The notes under the pieces: model-generated
Databases searched by the model: none
The model's input: only the letters and a program-made list of their open reading frames with translations
Told to the model about the DNA's origin: nothing
Position numbers and translations under genes: made by a program
Shown: in pieces, positions 26,409-35,149 of the stretch
Position numbering within the stretch: position 1 is the first letter of the stretch
Layout of the letters: every line of letters starts with the position of its first letter
Source of the DNA: M3007 sp046160345
GTDB lineage: Bacteria; Bacteroidota; Bacteroidia; Chitinophagales; Saprospiraceae
DNA length: 64,000 nt
NCBI GenBank assembly: GCA_046160345.1
Contig: JBJXGO010000189.1
Location: 4,404 to 68,403 of the forward strand
Direction of reading: 5' to 3'

Positions 26409-26990
26409 ATGAAAGAGTCCGAAAATTGGGAGGATTTACTTCAAAAATATGACCAAAAAGACAAAAATTCCAAGCTTTGGCTTATTGCTGCCATAGTCAT
26501 ACCCTTGGTTTTGATCGGGCTTTTTTTGTATAATAATCATAAAGAAAAAGCAGCGATCAAAGTGCAGGAGGACGTGGTAAGCAATCTACGAGAATCACTG
26601 ATCGACTCGCTTAATTCTCAAGAGGTTTTATCGGATTATTTGGAGCGACGAAGCATCCAATACCTTGATTTTCTAAATAAAAAAGTATTGGACAGTTTGC
26701 AAACCTACTACGCCGATACCTTGGATTGGTATTATGTCAATCTTGAGAATGCTTCAAAATCTCAAATAAGGGAAGCTGAAAGAATTTGGTTCAAGAAAAA
26801 ACCGCGTGCATTTGCCAAGTTGGATAGTCTCGAAATAAGCTTTTCAAATGACGAAGCCAATGCCCATCTGGATATCCAGTATTCCTTAGACAGCATAAAT
26901 TTCAAACCCATGTTTATGGTGCTGAAATTCAACGAAAAAGGGCAGATAAATTTTGTAAAAAGTTACAACTACACTAGCAAATCACAGTAA
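26409..26990 (+). CDS. single-pass membrane protein paired with EAD11-like gene
   Basis: A 193-residue protein with an acidic N-terminal tail of about 22 residues, one membrane segment at 24-41 (LWLIAAIVIPLVLIGLFLY) and a ~150-residue external domain rich in Ser, Asp, Leu and Tyr that looks like a SnoaL-like or small alpha+beta fold in its last part (ISFSNDEANAHLDIQYSLD; uncertain). It starts one base after the stop of the EAD11-like gene, so it is almost certainly co-translated. No family recognised. Confidence 0.75.
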   Translation: MKESENWEDLLQKYDQKDKNSKLWLIAAIVIPLVLIGLFLYNNHKEKAAIKVQEDVVSNLRESLIDSLNSQEVLSDYLERRSIQYLDFLNKKVLDSLQTYYADTLDWYYVNLENASKSQIREAERIWFKKKPRAFAKLDSLEISFSNDEANAHLDIQYSLDSINFKPMFMVLKFNEKGQINFVKSYNYTSKSQ

Positions 26991-27036
26991 TTATCACTGA
27001 TTCAACAGTTGCGCAATAAATCAGGCAAATCTGGTA

Positions 27037-27759
27037 TCAGGGAATTGCTGGTGCAGGTATTTTGTGAGGAACTGACAACTTATCAAATTGGCTGCTCGTA
27101 CCATAAAAATAGTCCATACAAACCTCTTTTTCATCTATACCCGAAATACAGGCACAGTCCGTATATTGCCAAAAAGACCAGGCTTTGCCATTTGAAAGCA
27201 CGGGCTGTTTATCTGAATACCTTGCGATCCAAACAGGAAACTCATCGAAATGACCCGACAAATAGGTCTCGTAAAAATGCAGGTTGGAATAAATAATCGG
27301 TCGCACACCCAGTTTTTCCTCCACTATTTCAAGCCAAATATGCGCCTCCTCCACCATTATTTCCGGCGCAATCCCATCTAATCGTTCAAGGTCCAAAACT
27401 GGGGCAAGGTCGCCCGGAACCATTTCTACCTTACTTAAGAACAAGCTGGCCTGTTCATCACCACATCCATAGGCGCGGAAAAAATGATAGGCTCCGCGAC
27501 GGATGCCAAGCCGGTGGAGGGCTTCCCAGTTTTGACAAAAAAGGCTGTCAACAAAATCATGCCCCTCCGTTGCCTTTACAAAAACAAAATCAAGGGTTTC
27601 TGTGCTCGCCAAGCCATCCCAATCAATTTTTTTTTGGTGATGAGATACATCAATTCCACGAAGGATCCGCTCCTGGATTTTCAATTCTGGATGCCCCGAT
27701 CGATCACCCAAATTGGGCACAAACACAAAAAAAAGAAGGGTGGATAGGAGACGCAACAT
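27037..27759 (-). CDS. GH25 family lysozyme (muramidase)
   Basis: A 240-residue glycoside hydrolase family 25 protein. ATG at 27759 begins a short hydrophobic leader (MLRLLSTLLFFVFVPN). The domain starts with RGIDVSHHQKKIDWDGL, contains FVFVKATEG, RRGAYHFFRAYG and the catalytic pair in VLDLERLDG (D and E), then PIIYSNLHFYETYL and SFWQYTD. It would hydrolyse N-acetylmuramyl linkages in peptidoglycan, in the periplasm or outside the cell. It is convergent with the EAD11-like pair. A phage or predatory use is possible, but no phage genes are near. Confidence 0.95.
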   Translation of the reverse strand: MLRLLSTLLFFVFVPNLGDRSGHPELKIQERILRGIDVSHHQKKIDWDGLASTETLDFVFVKATEGHDFVDSLFCQNWEALHRLGIRRGAYHFFRAYGCGDEQASLFLSKVEMVPGDLAPVLDLERLDGIAPEIMVEEAHIWLEIVEEKLGVRPIIYSNLHFYETYLSGHFDEFPVWIARYSDKQPVLSNGKAWSFWQYTDCACISGIDEKEVCMDYFYGTSSQFDKLSVPHKIPAPAIP

Positions 27760-27913
27760 ATATTTTTTGCTGGAACCAGGGAACAAGCTTGAAACGGATT
27801 CAAGCTCAGGGAATTGTGTAATGAGCTACTGTCTGATATTTTTCTGCAACCATAATCCGTGCCACAAATTGAGAATTCGGCTGATTCTAAAAATGTGCGG
27901 TAGGTTTTTCGAT

Positions 27914-27955
27914 AAAAAAAGCCCGCCCTACCGCAAAGGTGTAAGGTGGGCCTTT
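27914..27955 (-). terminator. terminator after rho
   Basis: GCCCGCCCTAC (27921-27931) can pair with GTAAGGTGGGC (27941-27951) with two mismatches. The flanks are seven A on the left (T tract for minus-strand transcripts) and TTTATTT on the right, so it may work both ways. It lies about 80 bases after the rho stop. Confidence 0.65.
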
Positions 27956-28033
27956 ATTTATGAAAACACTGATTGGGTACTGCGCAAAGGTTTACGCCTG
28001 GCTCCCACAATTGATTCTGAGCGTAACCGCCTA

Positions 28034-30019
28034 CTATCGGTTCATCGAAGCCAAAAACTCGTCATTGCTGCTGCTGTGCATCATTTGCTTTTTAACAAAT
28101 TCCATGGCTTCTTCTGGCTTCATATCCGCGAGGTGGTTGCGCAGGATGAACATCCGTTGAAGGGTATCTTTGTCCAAAAGCAAATCTTCCCGGCGGGTGC
28201 TTGACTTGGTGAGGTCAACGCTTGGATATAAACGGCGGTTAGCGAGGTTGCGATCCAGTTGCAACTCCATATTGCCAGTGCCCTTGAATTCCTCAAATAT
28301 TACCTGGTCCATTTTTGAGCCTGTATCAATGAGCGCTGTGGCCAATATGGTAAGCGAACCACCGTCTTCAATGGCGCGCGCTGCACCGAAGAATTTTTTG
28401 GGCCGCTGCAGGGCAGTCGCTTCCACACCACCCGAAAGTACCTTGCCACTGGCAGGAGCAACTGTGTTGTAGGCGCGTGCCATACGAGTGATGGAATCAA
28501 GCAGAATTACCACATGGTGTCCGCATTCAACCATTCGTTTGGATTTTTCCAAAACAATGTTTGCAAGGCGCACATGGTTTTCGGCCAATTCGTCAAAAGT
28601 TGAAGCCACCACCTCAGCCTTAACATTGCGCCGCATATCCGTCACTTCCTCCGGGCGCTCGTCAATAAGCAGGACAATCACATAACACTCCGGGTGGTTT
28701 TTTGTGATGGCATTGGCTATGTCCTTGAGCAAGAACGTTTTACCAGTTTTTGGTTGTGCGACAATTAATCCACGCTGCCCCTTTCCTATCGGTGTAAATA
28801 GGTCAATGATCCGGTTGCCAAAATCCCGTCCGGTAGGACTGGTTAAAAGCGTAAACTTGGAGGTTGGGAACAGGGGTGTGAGATAATCAAAAGGAACACG
28901 GTCACGAACGTCTTTAGGATCAAGGCCATTTATTTTTGCCACTTTCAGAAGTGCAAAATATTTCTCGCCTTCTTTAGGTGGGCGGATGGCGCCGCGCACA
29001 GTATCGCCTGTTTTCAGTCCAAAAAGCTTGATTTGAGAAGGCGAAACGTAAATATCGTCAGGGCTGGTTTGGTAATTGTAGTCCGGAGAGCGAAGGAATC
29101 CATAACCATCAGGCATCATTTCTAAGGTGCCCAAACCTTCTACTATACCATCGAGCTCAACATCAAACCGTTCCCGATGAACGGTTGGCGGCATAACTTC
29201 CACGGGCTCTGAAGGGGCGATTTGCGCCTGTTGCTCCTGCCCTGGTTCGGGTTGGCCTACAAGCGGTGCAAATGGACGATGCATAGGCACAACGTCTTCT
29301 TCATCATCACTGCCGTTTACAGGAACCACAAATTCTTCTTCAAGGTTTTGAAGTTTGGCAGCTTCGGGATCAAATAGGCCTGGCTGGCCAGGTGGGCGTT
29401 GGTGTTGAGGACGGTCACGGCGGCGATCCTCCCATTCACGTTGACGCCGGTCACGACGGTCCTCCCATCGGTCACGACTACGTCCTTGACCTTCTACCCG
29501 TTGTTGTGGTTGATCACGGCGGTTTTGTGAAGCATCTTTGTTTGGGACCGGACGGTTTTGATCTCGATGGGCTGATCTTTCGTTTTGGTCACCCCGACGA
29601 GGTGCCTGGAACTGCTCTGGCTTGTTTTCAGGGTTGGCAGGACTTCCTGCCTCCTTTTTGATTTGAGGAACTGAAGTTTTGTCGCGGCTGCCGTCTGGAT
29701 CTGTTGCCCGACTGGCTGGGGCTGACTTGGGGGCAGCAGTAGGTTTTGATGCAGGTGGCTCGGCTGGTGCTTTCTTTTCCTTCAAGGCAGGCTCGGAATC
29801 TTTCACTTTTCGGGCACGGCGGCCGGTTTGAGGGTTTGGTTCTTCAACAATTGGAACTACCCGGTTTGTCGCAGTTTTTTCTGCAAGCGCTTGTTCGTCC
29901 AGGATTTTATAAATCAAATCCTGTTTGGAAAATTTGGCGATGCCCTTTACGCCAAGTTTTTGGGCGATTTCTTTGAGCTCGGTAACCAGCTTGTCGTTAA
30001 GCTGCAAAATGTCGTACAT
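28034..30019 (-). CDS. rho: transcription termination factor Rho
   Basis: A 661-residue Rho, the hexameric RNA helicase that ends transcription. ATG at 30019 begins the Rho_N helix-extended-loop domain (MYDILQLNDKLVTELKEIAQ). A long insertion of about 200 residues rich in Arg, Gln, Pro and Asp follows, the form usual in Bacteroidota. Then come the RNA-binding cold-shock-like domain (LEMMPDGYGFLRSPDYNYQ) and the ATPase domain with Walker A QPKTGKTFLLKDIA, VIVLLIDERPEEVTD, and LDSITRMARAYN. A long leader and a -7 box lie upstream; a terminator follows. Confidence 0.97.
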   Translation of the reverse strand: MYDILQLNDKLVTELKEIAQKLGVKGIAKFSKQDLIYKILDEQALAEKTATNRVVPIVEEPNPQTGRRARKVKDSEPALKEKKAPAEPPASKPTAAPKSAPASRATDPDGSRDKTSVPQIKKEAGSPANPENKPEQFQAPRRGDQNERSAHRDQNRPVPNKDASQNRRDQPQQRVEGQGRSRDRWEDRRDRRQREWEDRRRDRPQHQRPPGQPGLFDPEAAKLQNLEEEFVVPVNGSDDEEDVVPMHRPFAPLVGQPEPGQEQQAQIAPSEPVEVMPPTVHRERFDVELDGIVEGLGTLEMMPDGYGFLRSPDYNYQTSPDDIYVSPSQIKLFGLKTGDTVRGAIRPPKEGEKYFALLKVAKINGLDPKDVRDRVPFDYLTPLFPTSKFTLLTSPTGRDFGNRIIDLFTPIGKGQRGLIVAQPKTGKTFLLKDIANAITKNHPECYVIVLLIDERPEEVTDMRRNVKAEVVASTFDELAENHVRLANIVLEKSKRMVECGHHVVILLDSITRMARAYNTVAPASGKVLSGGVEATALQRPKKFFGAARAIEDGGSLTILATALIDTGSKMDQVIFEEFKGTGNMELQLDRNLANRRLYPSVDLTKSSTRREDLLLDKDTLQRMFILRNHLADMKPEEAMEFVKKQMMHSSSNDEFLASMNR

Positions 30020-30379
30020 GAGTGGGGATGAAAATAAGTTAAAATTGTGTGTTGGCGCGGTTCGATACCGGAGCGGTGGGTTCGAAGGATACGCGCACAG
30101 CGGTGGGAATGTGATTGAATAGTCAAGGTGCAAGTACATCATCCGAAAAGGTCGGACACATCAAGACACCATATTTGAAAAGAAAATGATGAAAAACTAT
30201 TTGCAAAAACGCCTGCCAAGAACGGCAAGTGATCGGTTGCTCGGGAACAGTGCGTAGATGAAAAACAGACTGGTGGATGTTAAAAAAGCCTCCAAGACTT
30301 AAGAAAACAGGCAATGTAAATACCTAATACAGCAAGGAAATGAGAAGGTTATACAGGCCTACAATACAATACAAAGGCC

Positions 30380-30395
30380 TCGATTCTAGAATCGA
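30380..30395. promoter_or_regulatory. 16-bp perfect palindrome, candidate operator
   Basis: TCGATTCTAGAATCGA is a perfect palindrome, 7 bases from the minus-strand -7 box of rho and 83 bases upstream of serS. The position suits an operator for one or both genes, or a short transcription hairpin in the rho leader. Confidence 0.4.
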
Positions 30396-30401
30396 ACGCT
30401 G

Positions 30402-30409
30402 CAAAGATA
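30402..30409 (-). promoter_or_regulatory. -7 box, probable rho promoter
   Basis: Minus-strand TATCTTTG, an exact TAnnTTTG match, preceded by T as in other boxes of the window. No clear -33 element. It would give rho a leader of about 380 bases. Confidence 0.4.
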
Positions 30410-30477
30410 AGCCTGTTTTTAAATTCGCTCTATCTTGTGGCGTTTTTTTTAAGCAAACAATAGAAATTCTGAAATAT

Positions 30478-31758
30478 ATGCTCCAACTTAAAGTAATCCG
30501 AGAGGAGAAAAAACGAATTGTGGCAGGCCTCCGCAAACGAAACTGGACGGCTGCACAAATCAAGGTGATTGATCAAATTATCAAAACCGATGATGCCAGA
30601 CGTACTACACAAAAAGAACTTGACGACTCCCTTGGCGAAGGGAACCGCCTGGCCAAACAAATCGGTGCGCTCATGGGTCAAGGTAAAAAAGAGGAGGCCG
30701 AGGTGCTAAAAACGCAGGTAACTTCGCTTAAAATAAAAAGCAAAGACCTCGAAGAACGCATGGATCTCCTTAAAAGTCAACTGGATGAGATGCTATACTC
30801 GGTGCCAAACTCCCCGCACAAAAGCGTACCGAAAGGCAAAACACCCGAGGACAATAAGGTTGCAAAAGACTGGACTAAAGCCTTTCCAGCACTTCCGGAA
30901 AACGCACTCCCCCACTGGGAACTTGCTAAAAAATACAATCTTTTCGATCTTGAATTGGGCGTAAAACTTACAGGCGCCGGATTTCCGGTTTATCGAGGCA
31001 AAGGGGCTCGCTTACAACGCGCCCTCATTCAATTTTTTCTGGACGAAGCCGTCAAGGCAGGTTACGAAGAGATAGCCCCGCCTCACCTGGTAAATGAAGA
31101 TTCTGCACGTGGCACCGGCCAATTACCCGATAAAGAAGGACAGATGTACCACTGCGCTGTGGACAATTTATACCTGATTCCTACCGCAGAAGTGCCTGTA
31201 ACCAATATCATGCGCGATGAAATTCTTTCCCTCAAAGATTTTCCTGTCAGAATGACTGCCTATACGCCTTGTTTTCGCCGTGAAGCGGGCTCTTATGGTG
31301 CTCATGTGCGTGGACTGAACCGCGTCCACCAGTTTGACAAGGTAGAAATAGTGCGGGTCGAGCATCCCGATCAATCCTACAAAGCCCTTCAAAACATGGT
31401 ACTGCATGTGGAAAGAATCATGCGCAAGCTTGAACTGCCCTACAGAATCCTGCTCCTTTGCGGAGGCGATATGGGTTTTGCTTCGGCAAAAACCTACGAT
31501 TTTGAAGTGTGGTCGGCCGCTCAAAAACGCTGGCTGGAGGTGAGTTCAGTTTCCTGTTTTGAAACCTTTCAAAGCAACCGCCTCAAACTCCGTTTCAGGG
31601 ACGAAAACGGCAAAACTGAATTGGCCCACACACTAAATGGATCAGCCATGGCACTGGCCAGAATTGTGGCGGCATTGTTAGAAAACAATCAAATGACTGA
31701 GGGTATTCGGTTGCCGAAGGCTTTGTGGAAGTATGCGGGGTTCAAGGTGATTGATTGA
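30478..31758 (+). CDS. serS: seryl-tRNA synthetase
   Basis: A 426-residue class II seryl-tRNA synthetase, charging tRNA-Ser with serine. ATG at 30478 begins the family N-terminus (MLQLKVIREEKKRIVAGLRK); the 46 extra codons of the longer frame are not homologous to the family. Residues ~30-105 are the antiparallel coiled-coil arm. Class II motif 2 is visible as CFRREAGSYGAHVRGLNRVHQF split around R and E, and motif 3 as LNGSAMALARIVAALLE. Length is normal. Ends 18 bases before a strong terminator. Confidence 0.97.
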   Translation: MLQLKVIREEKKRIVAGLRKRNWTAAQIKVIDQIIKTDDARRTTQKELDDSLGEGNRLAKQIGALMGQGKKEEAEVLKTQVTSLKIKSKDLEERMDLLKSQLDEMLYSVPNSPHKSVPKGKTPEDNKVAKDWTKAFPALPENALPHWELAKKYNLFDLELGVKLTGAGFPVYRGKGARLQRALIQFFLDEAVKAGYEEIAPPHLVNEDSARGTGQLPDKEGQMYHCAVDNLYLIPTAEVPVTNIMRDEILSLKDFPVRMTAYTPCFRREAGSYGAHVRGLNRVHQFDKVEIVRVEHPDQSYKALQNMVLHVERIMRKLELPYRILLLCGGDMGFASAKTYDFEVWSAAQKRWLEVSSVSCFETFQSNRLKLRFRDENGKTELAHTLNGSAMALARIVAALLENNQMTEGIRLPKALWKYAGFKVID

Positions 31759-31775
31759 GGATTTTCAAACGGGAA

Positions 31776-31813
31776 AAAAGAGGGCTGACACAACGATGTG
31801 ACAGCCCTCTTTT
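31776..31813. terminator. bidirectional terminator between serS and lipoprotein gene
   Basis: AAAAGAGGGCTG (31776-31787) pairs perfectly with CAGCCCTCTTTT (31802-31813). The A tract on the left and T tract on the right allow it to end both serS and the convergent lipoprotein transcript, whose stop is two bases away. Confidence 0.85.
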
Positions 31814-31814
31814 A

Positions 31815-32264
31815 TTACCTTCTCAATACAAACCGCTCTTCTGGAGGTGCTTGCGTAACGGGATCGTTATAAAGCCTCAATTCCAGCAGCGTGTCATTGA
31901 TTGAATGAATATGACAGTCTAGAATTAGAAAACCACCTCCAATTTCAATCTGGATTTCTGTCTCATTATTTTGTAACAGCCATGTGCCGGGGATGACAAA
32001 TACAGAATCCACATCTGTATCGCAGTATTCAACCTCATCTCGAAGCTCAAACTTGTTGTCAGAGGTGAATTTCCAGCCATCGTCATATTGACAAGGAAGG
32101 GAGGCATCGGTAAAAACACCGTCACCATCGTCATCTGTAAGGTATGCCTTTTGATACCAAGTGCCATCCACAAGGATTTGTTCAACTTGAATAGGGCTGT
32201 CTTTTTTACAGAAGGAGCAAAGTATAAAGAGAACAGGAAGGAAGAGTTTAATATTTTTCATCAT
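31815..32264 (-). CDS. small lipoprotein, lipocalin-like
   Basis: A 149-residue lipoprotein with leader MMKNIKLFLPVLFILCSFC and Cys at 16 or 19 as lipidation site, followed by KKDSP. The mature part has the pattern of Bacteroidota lipocalin-like lipoproteins: GTWYQKAYLTDDDGDG near the start, WKFTSDNKFELRDE in the middle, then GTWLLQNNETEIQIE and a final strand ELRLYNDP. Function unknown; probably in the outer membrane. It is downstream of and on the same strand as a large T9SS protein gene. Confidence 0.8.
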   Translation of the reverse strand: MMKNIKLFLPVLFILCSFCKKDSPIQVEQILVDGTWYQKAYLTDDDGDGVFTDASLPCQYDDGWKFTSDNKFELRDEVEYCDTDVDSVFVIPGTWLLQNNETEIQIEIGGGFLILDCHIHSINDTLLELRLYNDPVTQAPPEERFVLRR

Positions 32265-32286
32265 AAAAAAGTTTTAGTGAGAGAGA

Positions 32287-35046
32287 TTAACGTACAATGG
32301 CAAAATTTGCTTGAATAGGAACAAGGTCAGCAGCAGATGCCCTAATTTGATAGATGCTATTCGGCAGGGAAGAAACATTGATATACTGCCCATTAGCAGA
32401 AAGGTAAGTGTCCATTAGTGCCGTGGAGCCGCCGCTAGTCGGAAAAACACGAAGACGTACGCCATTGGGGTCAGTGGTAACAAAATCCTCCGATTGGTCT
32501 TGGATAATGCTCACTGAAATTTGGTTTTGAGTAGGATTGGGGCTAATCATGATTTGTCGTTGATGGGTGCCGCCGCCTCCACAAAGCGTGTATGGAACCT
32601 CCAAGGTTTTGTTCAGTTCACCACATAACGTATGGATGAGCAGATTGATAGTAATAATCCCACTTGCATTTGGGTCGTCAATCGTGATCAGGCTTCCAAA
32701 GCTAATGGCACTTTGAATTCCGCTCATGCTCGCTCCGGTGTAACTATCTGAAACCTGCCAAAAATAATCTACCCCGCTTGGTAAATCTCCAGAAGCCTCC
32801 GCATAAAATCGCCATTCGTAAGGGTCTATGTCTGGAACGATGTTATAGTTAGGGGCCTCGCTGACGATATGCTTGCGGTAAGAGAAGTCACATTGGTCAT
32901 CTATGGTTGTGTTTTGAGGTGGAATGTAGGTATATGTTTCAGTTATTGAATCGTATGCCATGTAGCCGCCTGTTGATTGTGCAATTCCATTGTAATACTG
33001 TTGTTTTTGAACAGTGTCTTGAAATGACACAGCAATATATGAAGGTGAATAAGGGGTCATTGCGGTAGCTGATGCCGGATTACTGGTTGTGCTTGAAAGG
33101 GTGATATTAGAACTGCCTTCCCATGTCAACGATGGAGCGGGAGTAGGAGCGGGATTCAGGCTGTAAAGTCTCGTCTGCCCAGGACAAAGTGTAGTTGGGC
33201 CTTCAATTTTGTCCTCATTTGGCAGACTTCCGTTTACAAGTTCTGGTCTTTTAGGGTTGTAATAAGGTGTCCTTTCCTCTGGGAAGCGCAGCATATAGGT
33301 GTTATAGAGAGCCATAAAATCCAGGCCATTATATTGACGAGGCTTTCTTTCATCCCACCTGTCAGGTGGAGGCGGGTACCCATACCCCTCCCATCGTTGG
33401 CCAATCCAATGCGGGGTATTAGCACAGTCAAGGTCTGGCCAATCATCACTACGATTGTCGTACCCTATTGGTTTGTAGCAGACACCTTCACAGGGTGCGT
33501 CGCAAAGCATTTGCTCGAACATATTCTTTAGGTCTTCCCTTGCTTCATCATCCATTAAATTCGGTTCTTCTGGGTGTAGCAGATCGTTCATCAGCAGGAG
33601 GATTTCCAATTTATCATCAATGCAAGCATTGATAATTCTGTTTTTTGCGATTTGAGAACCATAGTCCCCAATGTCAAATCCGATACTCATTGCCGTTGCA
33701 AAAAAAGTACGGTCTGACAATTTACTCCATTTCCATCGGTCAATTCCCACAGGCACATCATCAGCTCCTTCGTTGATATAGTTGTACATATACTCAATCC
33801 CGCCATAACTCAAAAAAAGATTTCCGCCTGCGCATTCGCCAAACTTAATTGGTTTGTAACAACAATCATCATCTGGCGAACCTGGCCAAAAAATATGGCG
33901 CGCAGGGTTGTTGGGTAAATTAAGCAGGCCTTCAGCTATTTTTTGGACAATATCAAAGGGGTGGTAAACGGTACCATTGCAAGTAGTAACAGTTGCATAT
34001 GGAGGGATATATAGTTTCACCATAGCCAGGCCCATCAGTAATGAAAACATCTGATCGTGGCTCAAGAAATTGGTATTTTTTTCATTATAGCAGGCAGGGC
34101 TGAAATTTGAATCACAGGGCGGGCTTTGAGACATCGCGAATGCACCACCTACAAGGTCAATGTTCCACCTGTCTTCGGATGGATCGTGCAACTTTTCTTG
34201 TTCTTGAACTGCATCTTCCCTAATAAAAAAGCCAGAGTATCCACTCAAATCGGGTGTCCATGGACAATTTGTTTTGCAGGGAATGTCAAAATGCCATTTG
34301 GAGTCTCCTATCAATCCTTTGCATTGTGCGTTGTGGTATTTCTCCATGCACAAGCAGATGCCTTCATCCCAACCAAATCCTGACTGCATGGCACATGCGC
34401 TTGTCTCAAAGCCATTTGTGATTTCGTCGTATCTATCTCTTACAAGGCAATTTGCGGTGATGTCCAGGCGGCGGTAGGCTTGCAATGCAAGGAAAATGTC
34501 CTCCAATGTACGTTGCATTTCCGCTACCTGCCCGTTTAGCCTCAACAACTCGTACTCAGTAGCAAGTGTAACCAAATGCCAGCCCATTTGGTGCGGGGTT
34601 TCGGAGCCGTATTCGAGGTAATTGTGTTTGTCGTTGCCAGCAGGGTTGCCTGCAAAACTGGTCCCGTTAATAGTGCTATCACCGTCATAATTGGCGCAAT
34701 TGGGGTTATACCAAGTTGGATCAAGAACAGGTTCATTTCTGTCAATCATTCCAGTTCCACCATTTGGCTCCATCCAAATACTTGTTGCTGGTAAGCCGTA
34801 TCCGTGGAGTAAATCAGTTCCACAGCTAAGGTTCGCATTCTCACTTTCATTTCTTGTGATACCGTTACCAATGCAACCCTCTGGTTTGCGATCATTCATG
34901 ATGAAATGCTTATTGAAGTTCTCTCTATACTGCCAATATTTGGCAGTCAGTGCTTCATGAGAGCATTGTTGTGATATACCATTATGGCATAGGAAAGTGA
35001 GTAATAGGCAAGTCAATCTTGCCCTAATGTGGGGAATTACATACAT
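32287..35046 (-). CDS. large cysteine-rich T9SS-secreted protein, unknown
   Basis: A 919-residue exported protein. ATG at 35046 begins the leader (MYVIPHIRARLTCLLLTFLC); the longer frame adds 18 residues. The N-terminal ~550 residues are rich in cysteine and in helices that look like an alpha/alpha barrel (HQMGWHLVTLATEYELLRLN, FLSHDQMFSLLMGLAMVKLY). A PKD-like or Ig-like region follows (PTTLCPGQTRLYSLNPAP, PYEWRFYAEASGDL), then a type IX sorting domain (MISPNPTQNQISVSI). A secreted hydrolase or binding protein is possible. No family recognised. Confidence 0.78.
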   Translation of the reverse strand: MYVIPHIRARLTCLLLTFLCHNGISQQCSHEALTAKYWQYRENFNKHFIMNDRKPEGCIGNGITRNESENANLSCGTDLLHGYGLPATSIWMEPNGGTGMIDRNEPVLDPTWYNPNCANYDGDSTINGTSFAGNPAGNDKHNYLEYGSETPHQMGWHLVTLATEYELLRLNGQVAEMQRTLEDIFLALQAYRRLDITANCLVRDRYDEITNGFETSACAMQSGFGWDEGICLCMEKYHNAQCKGLIGDSKWHFDIPCKTNCPWTPDLSGYSGFFIREDAVQEQEKLHDPSEDRWNIDLVGGAFAMSQSPPCDSNFSPACYNEKNTNFLSHDQMFSLLMGLAMVKLYIPPYATVTTCNGTVYHPFDIVQKIAEGLLNLPNNPARHIFWPGSPDDDCCYKPIKFGECAGGNLFLSYGGIEYMYNYINEGADDVPVGIDRWKWSKLSDRTFFATAMSIGFDIGDYGSQIAKNRIINACIDDKLEILLLMNDLLHPEEPNLMDDEAREDLKNMFEQMLCDAPCEGVCYKPIGYDNRSDDWPDLDCANTPHWIGQRWEGYGYPPPPDRWDERKPRQYNGLDFMALYNTYMLRFPEERTPYYNPKRPELVNGSLPNEDKIEGPTTLCPGQTRLYSLNPAPTPAPSLTWEGSSNITLSSTTSNPASATAMTPYSPSYIAVSFQDTVQKQQYYNGIAQSTGGYMAYDSITETYTYIPPQNTTIDDQCDFSYRKHIVSEAPNYNIVPDIDPYEWRFYAEASGDLPSGVDYFWQVSDSYTGASMSGIQSAISFGSLITIDDPNASGIITINLLIHTLCGELNKTLEVPYTLCGGGGTHQRQIMISPNPTQNQISVSIIQDQSEDFVTTDPNGVRLRVFPTSGGSTALMDTYLSANGQYINVSSLPNSIYQIRASAADLVPIQANFAIVR

Positions 35047-35149
35047 AATTGAAATATTTATTGAGAAATTCTTGCTTTGGACACGACAAATGCAATTCAT
35101 CAGATGCCCTGATAAAAATGTAAATTCAAATTTTGATAGCGGGAATACC

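Larger units (their letters stand above)
30020..30477. other. divergent rho/serS intergenic region
   Basis: A 458-base gap. The rho side would be a leader of about 380 bases if transcription starts at the -7 box at 30402-30409; leader-based self-control of rho is known in other bacteria. The only open frames seen (such as 63 codons at 30123-30314, minus) have no convincing protein features. A perfect palindrome sits at 30380-30395. Confidence 0.5.

Noticed and set aside
25775..27759. Phage remnant suggested by the GH25 lysozyme and small membrane genes
   Set aside because: No holin, integrase, capsid or tail gene is present, and the lysozyme has its own leader; GH25 enzymes occur in chromosomal loci of this phylum.
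30061..30110. tRNA-like GGGTTCGAAGG segment
   Set aside because: No cloverleaf, acceptor or anticodon stem could be formed around it.
30123..30314. 63-codon minus-strand frame in the rho leader, possible leader peptide
   Set aside because: No start context, no similarity and no supporting spacing; kept only as part of the leader description.
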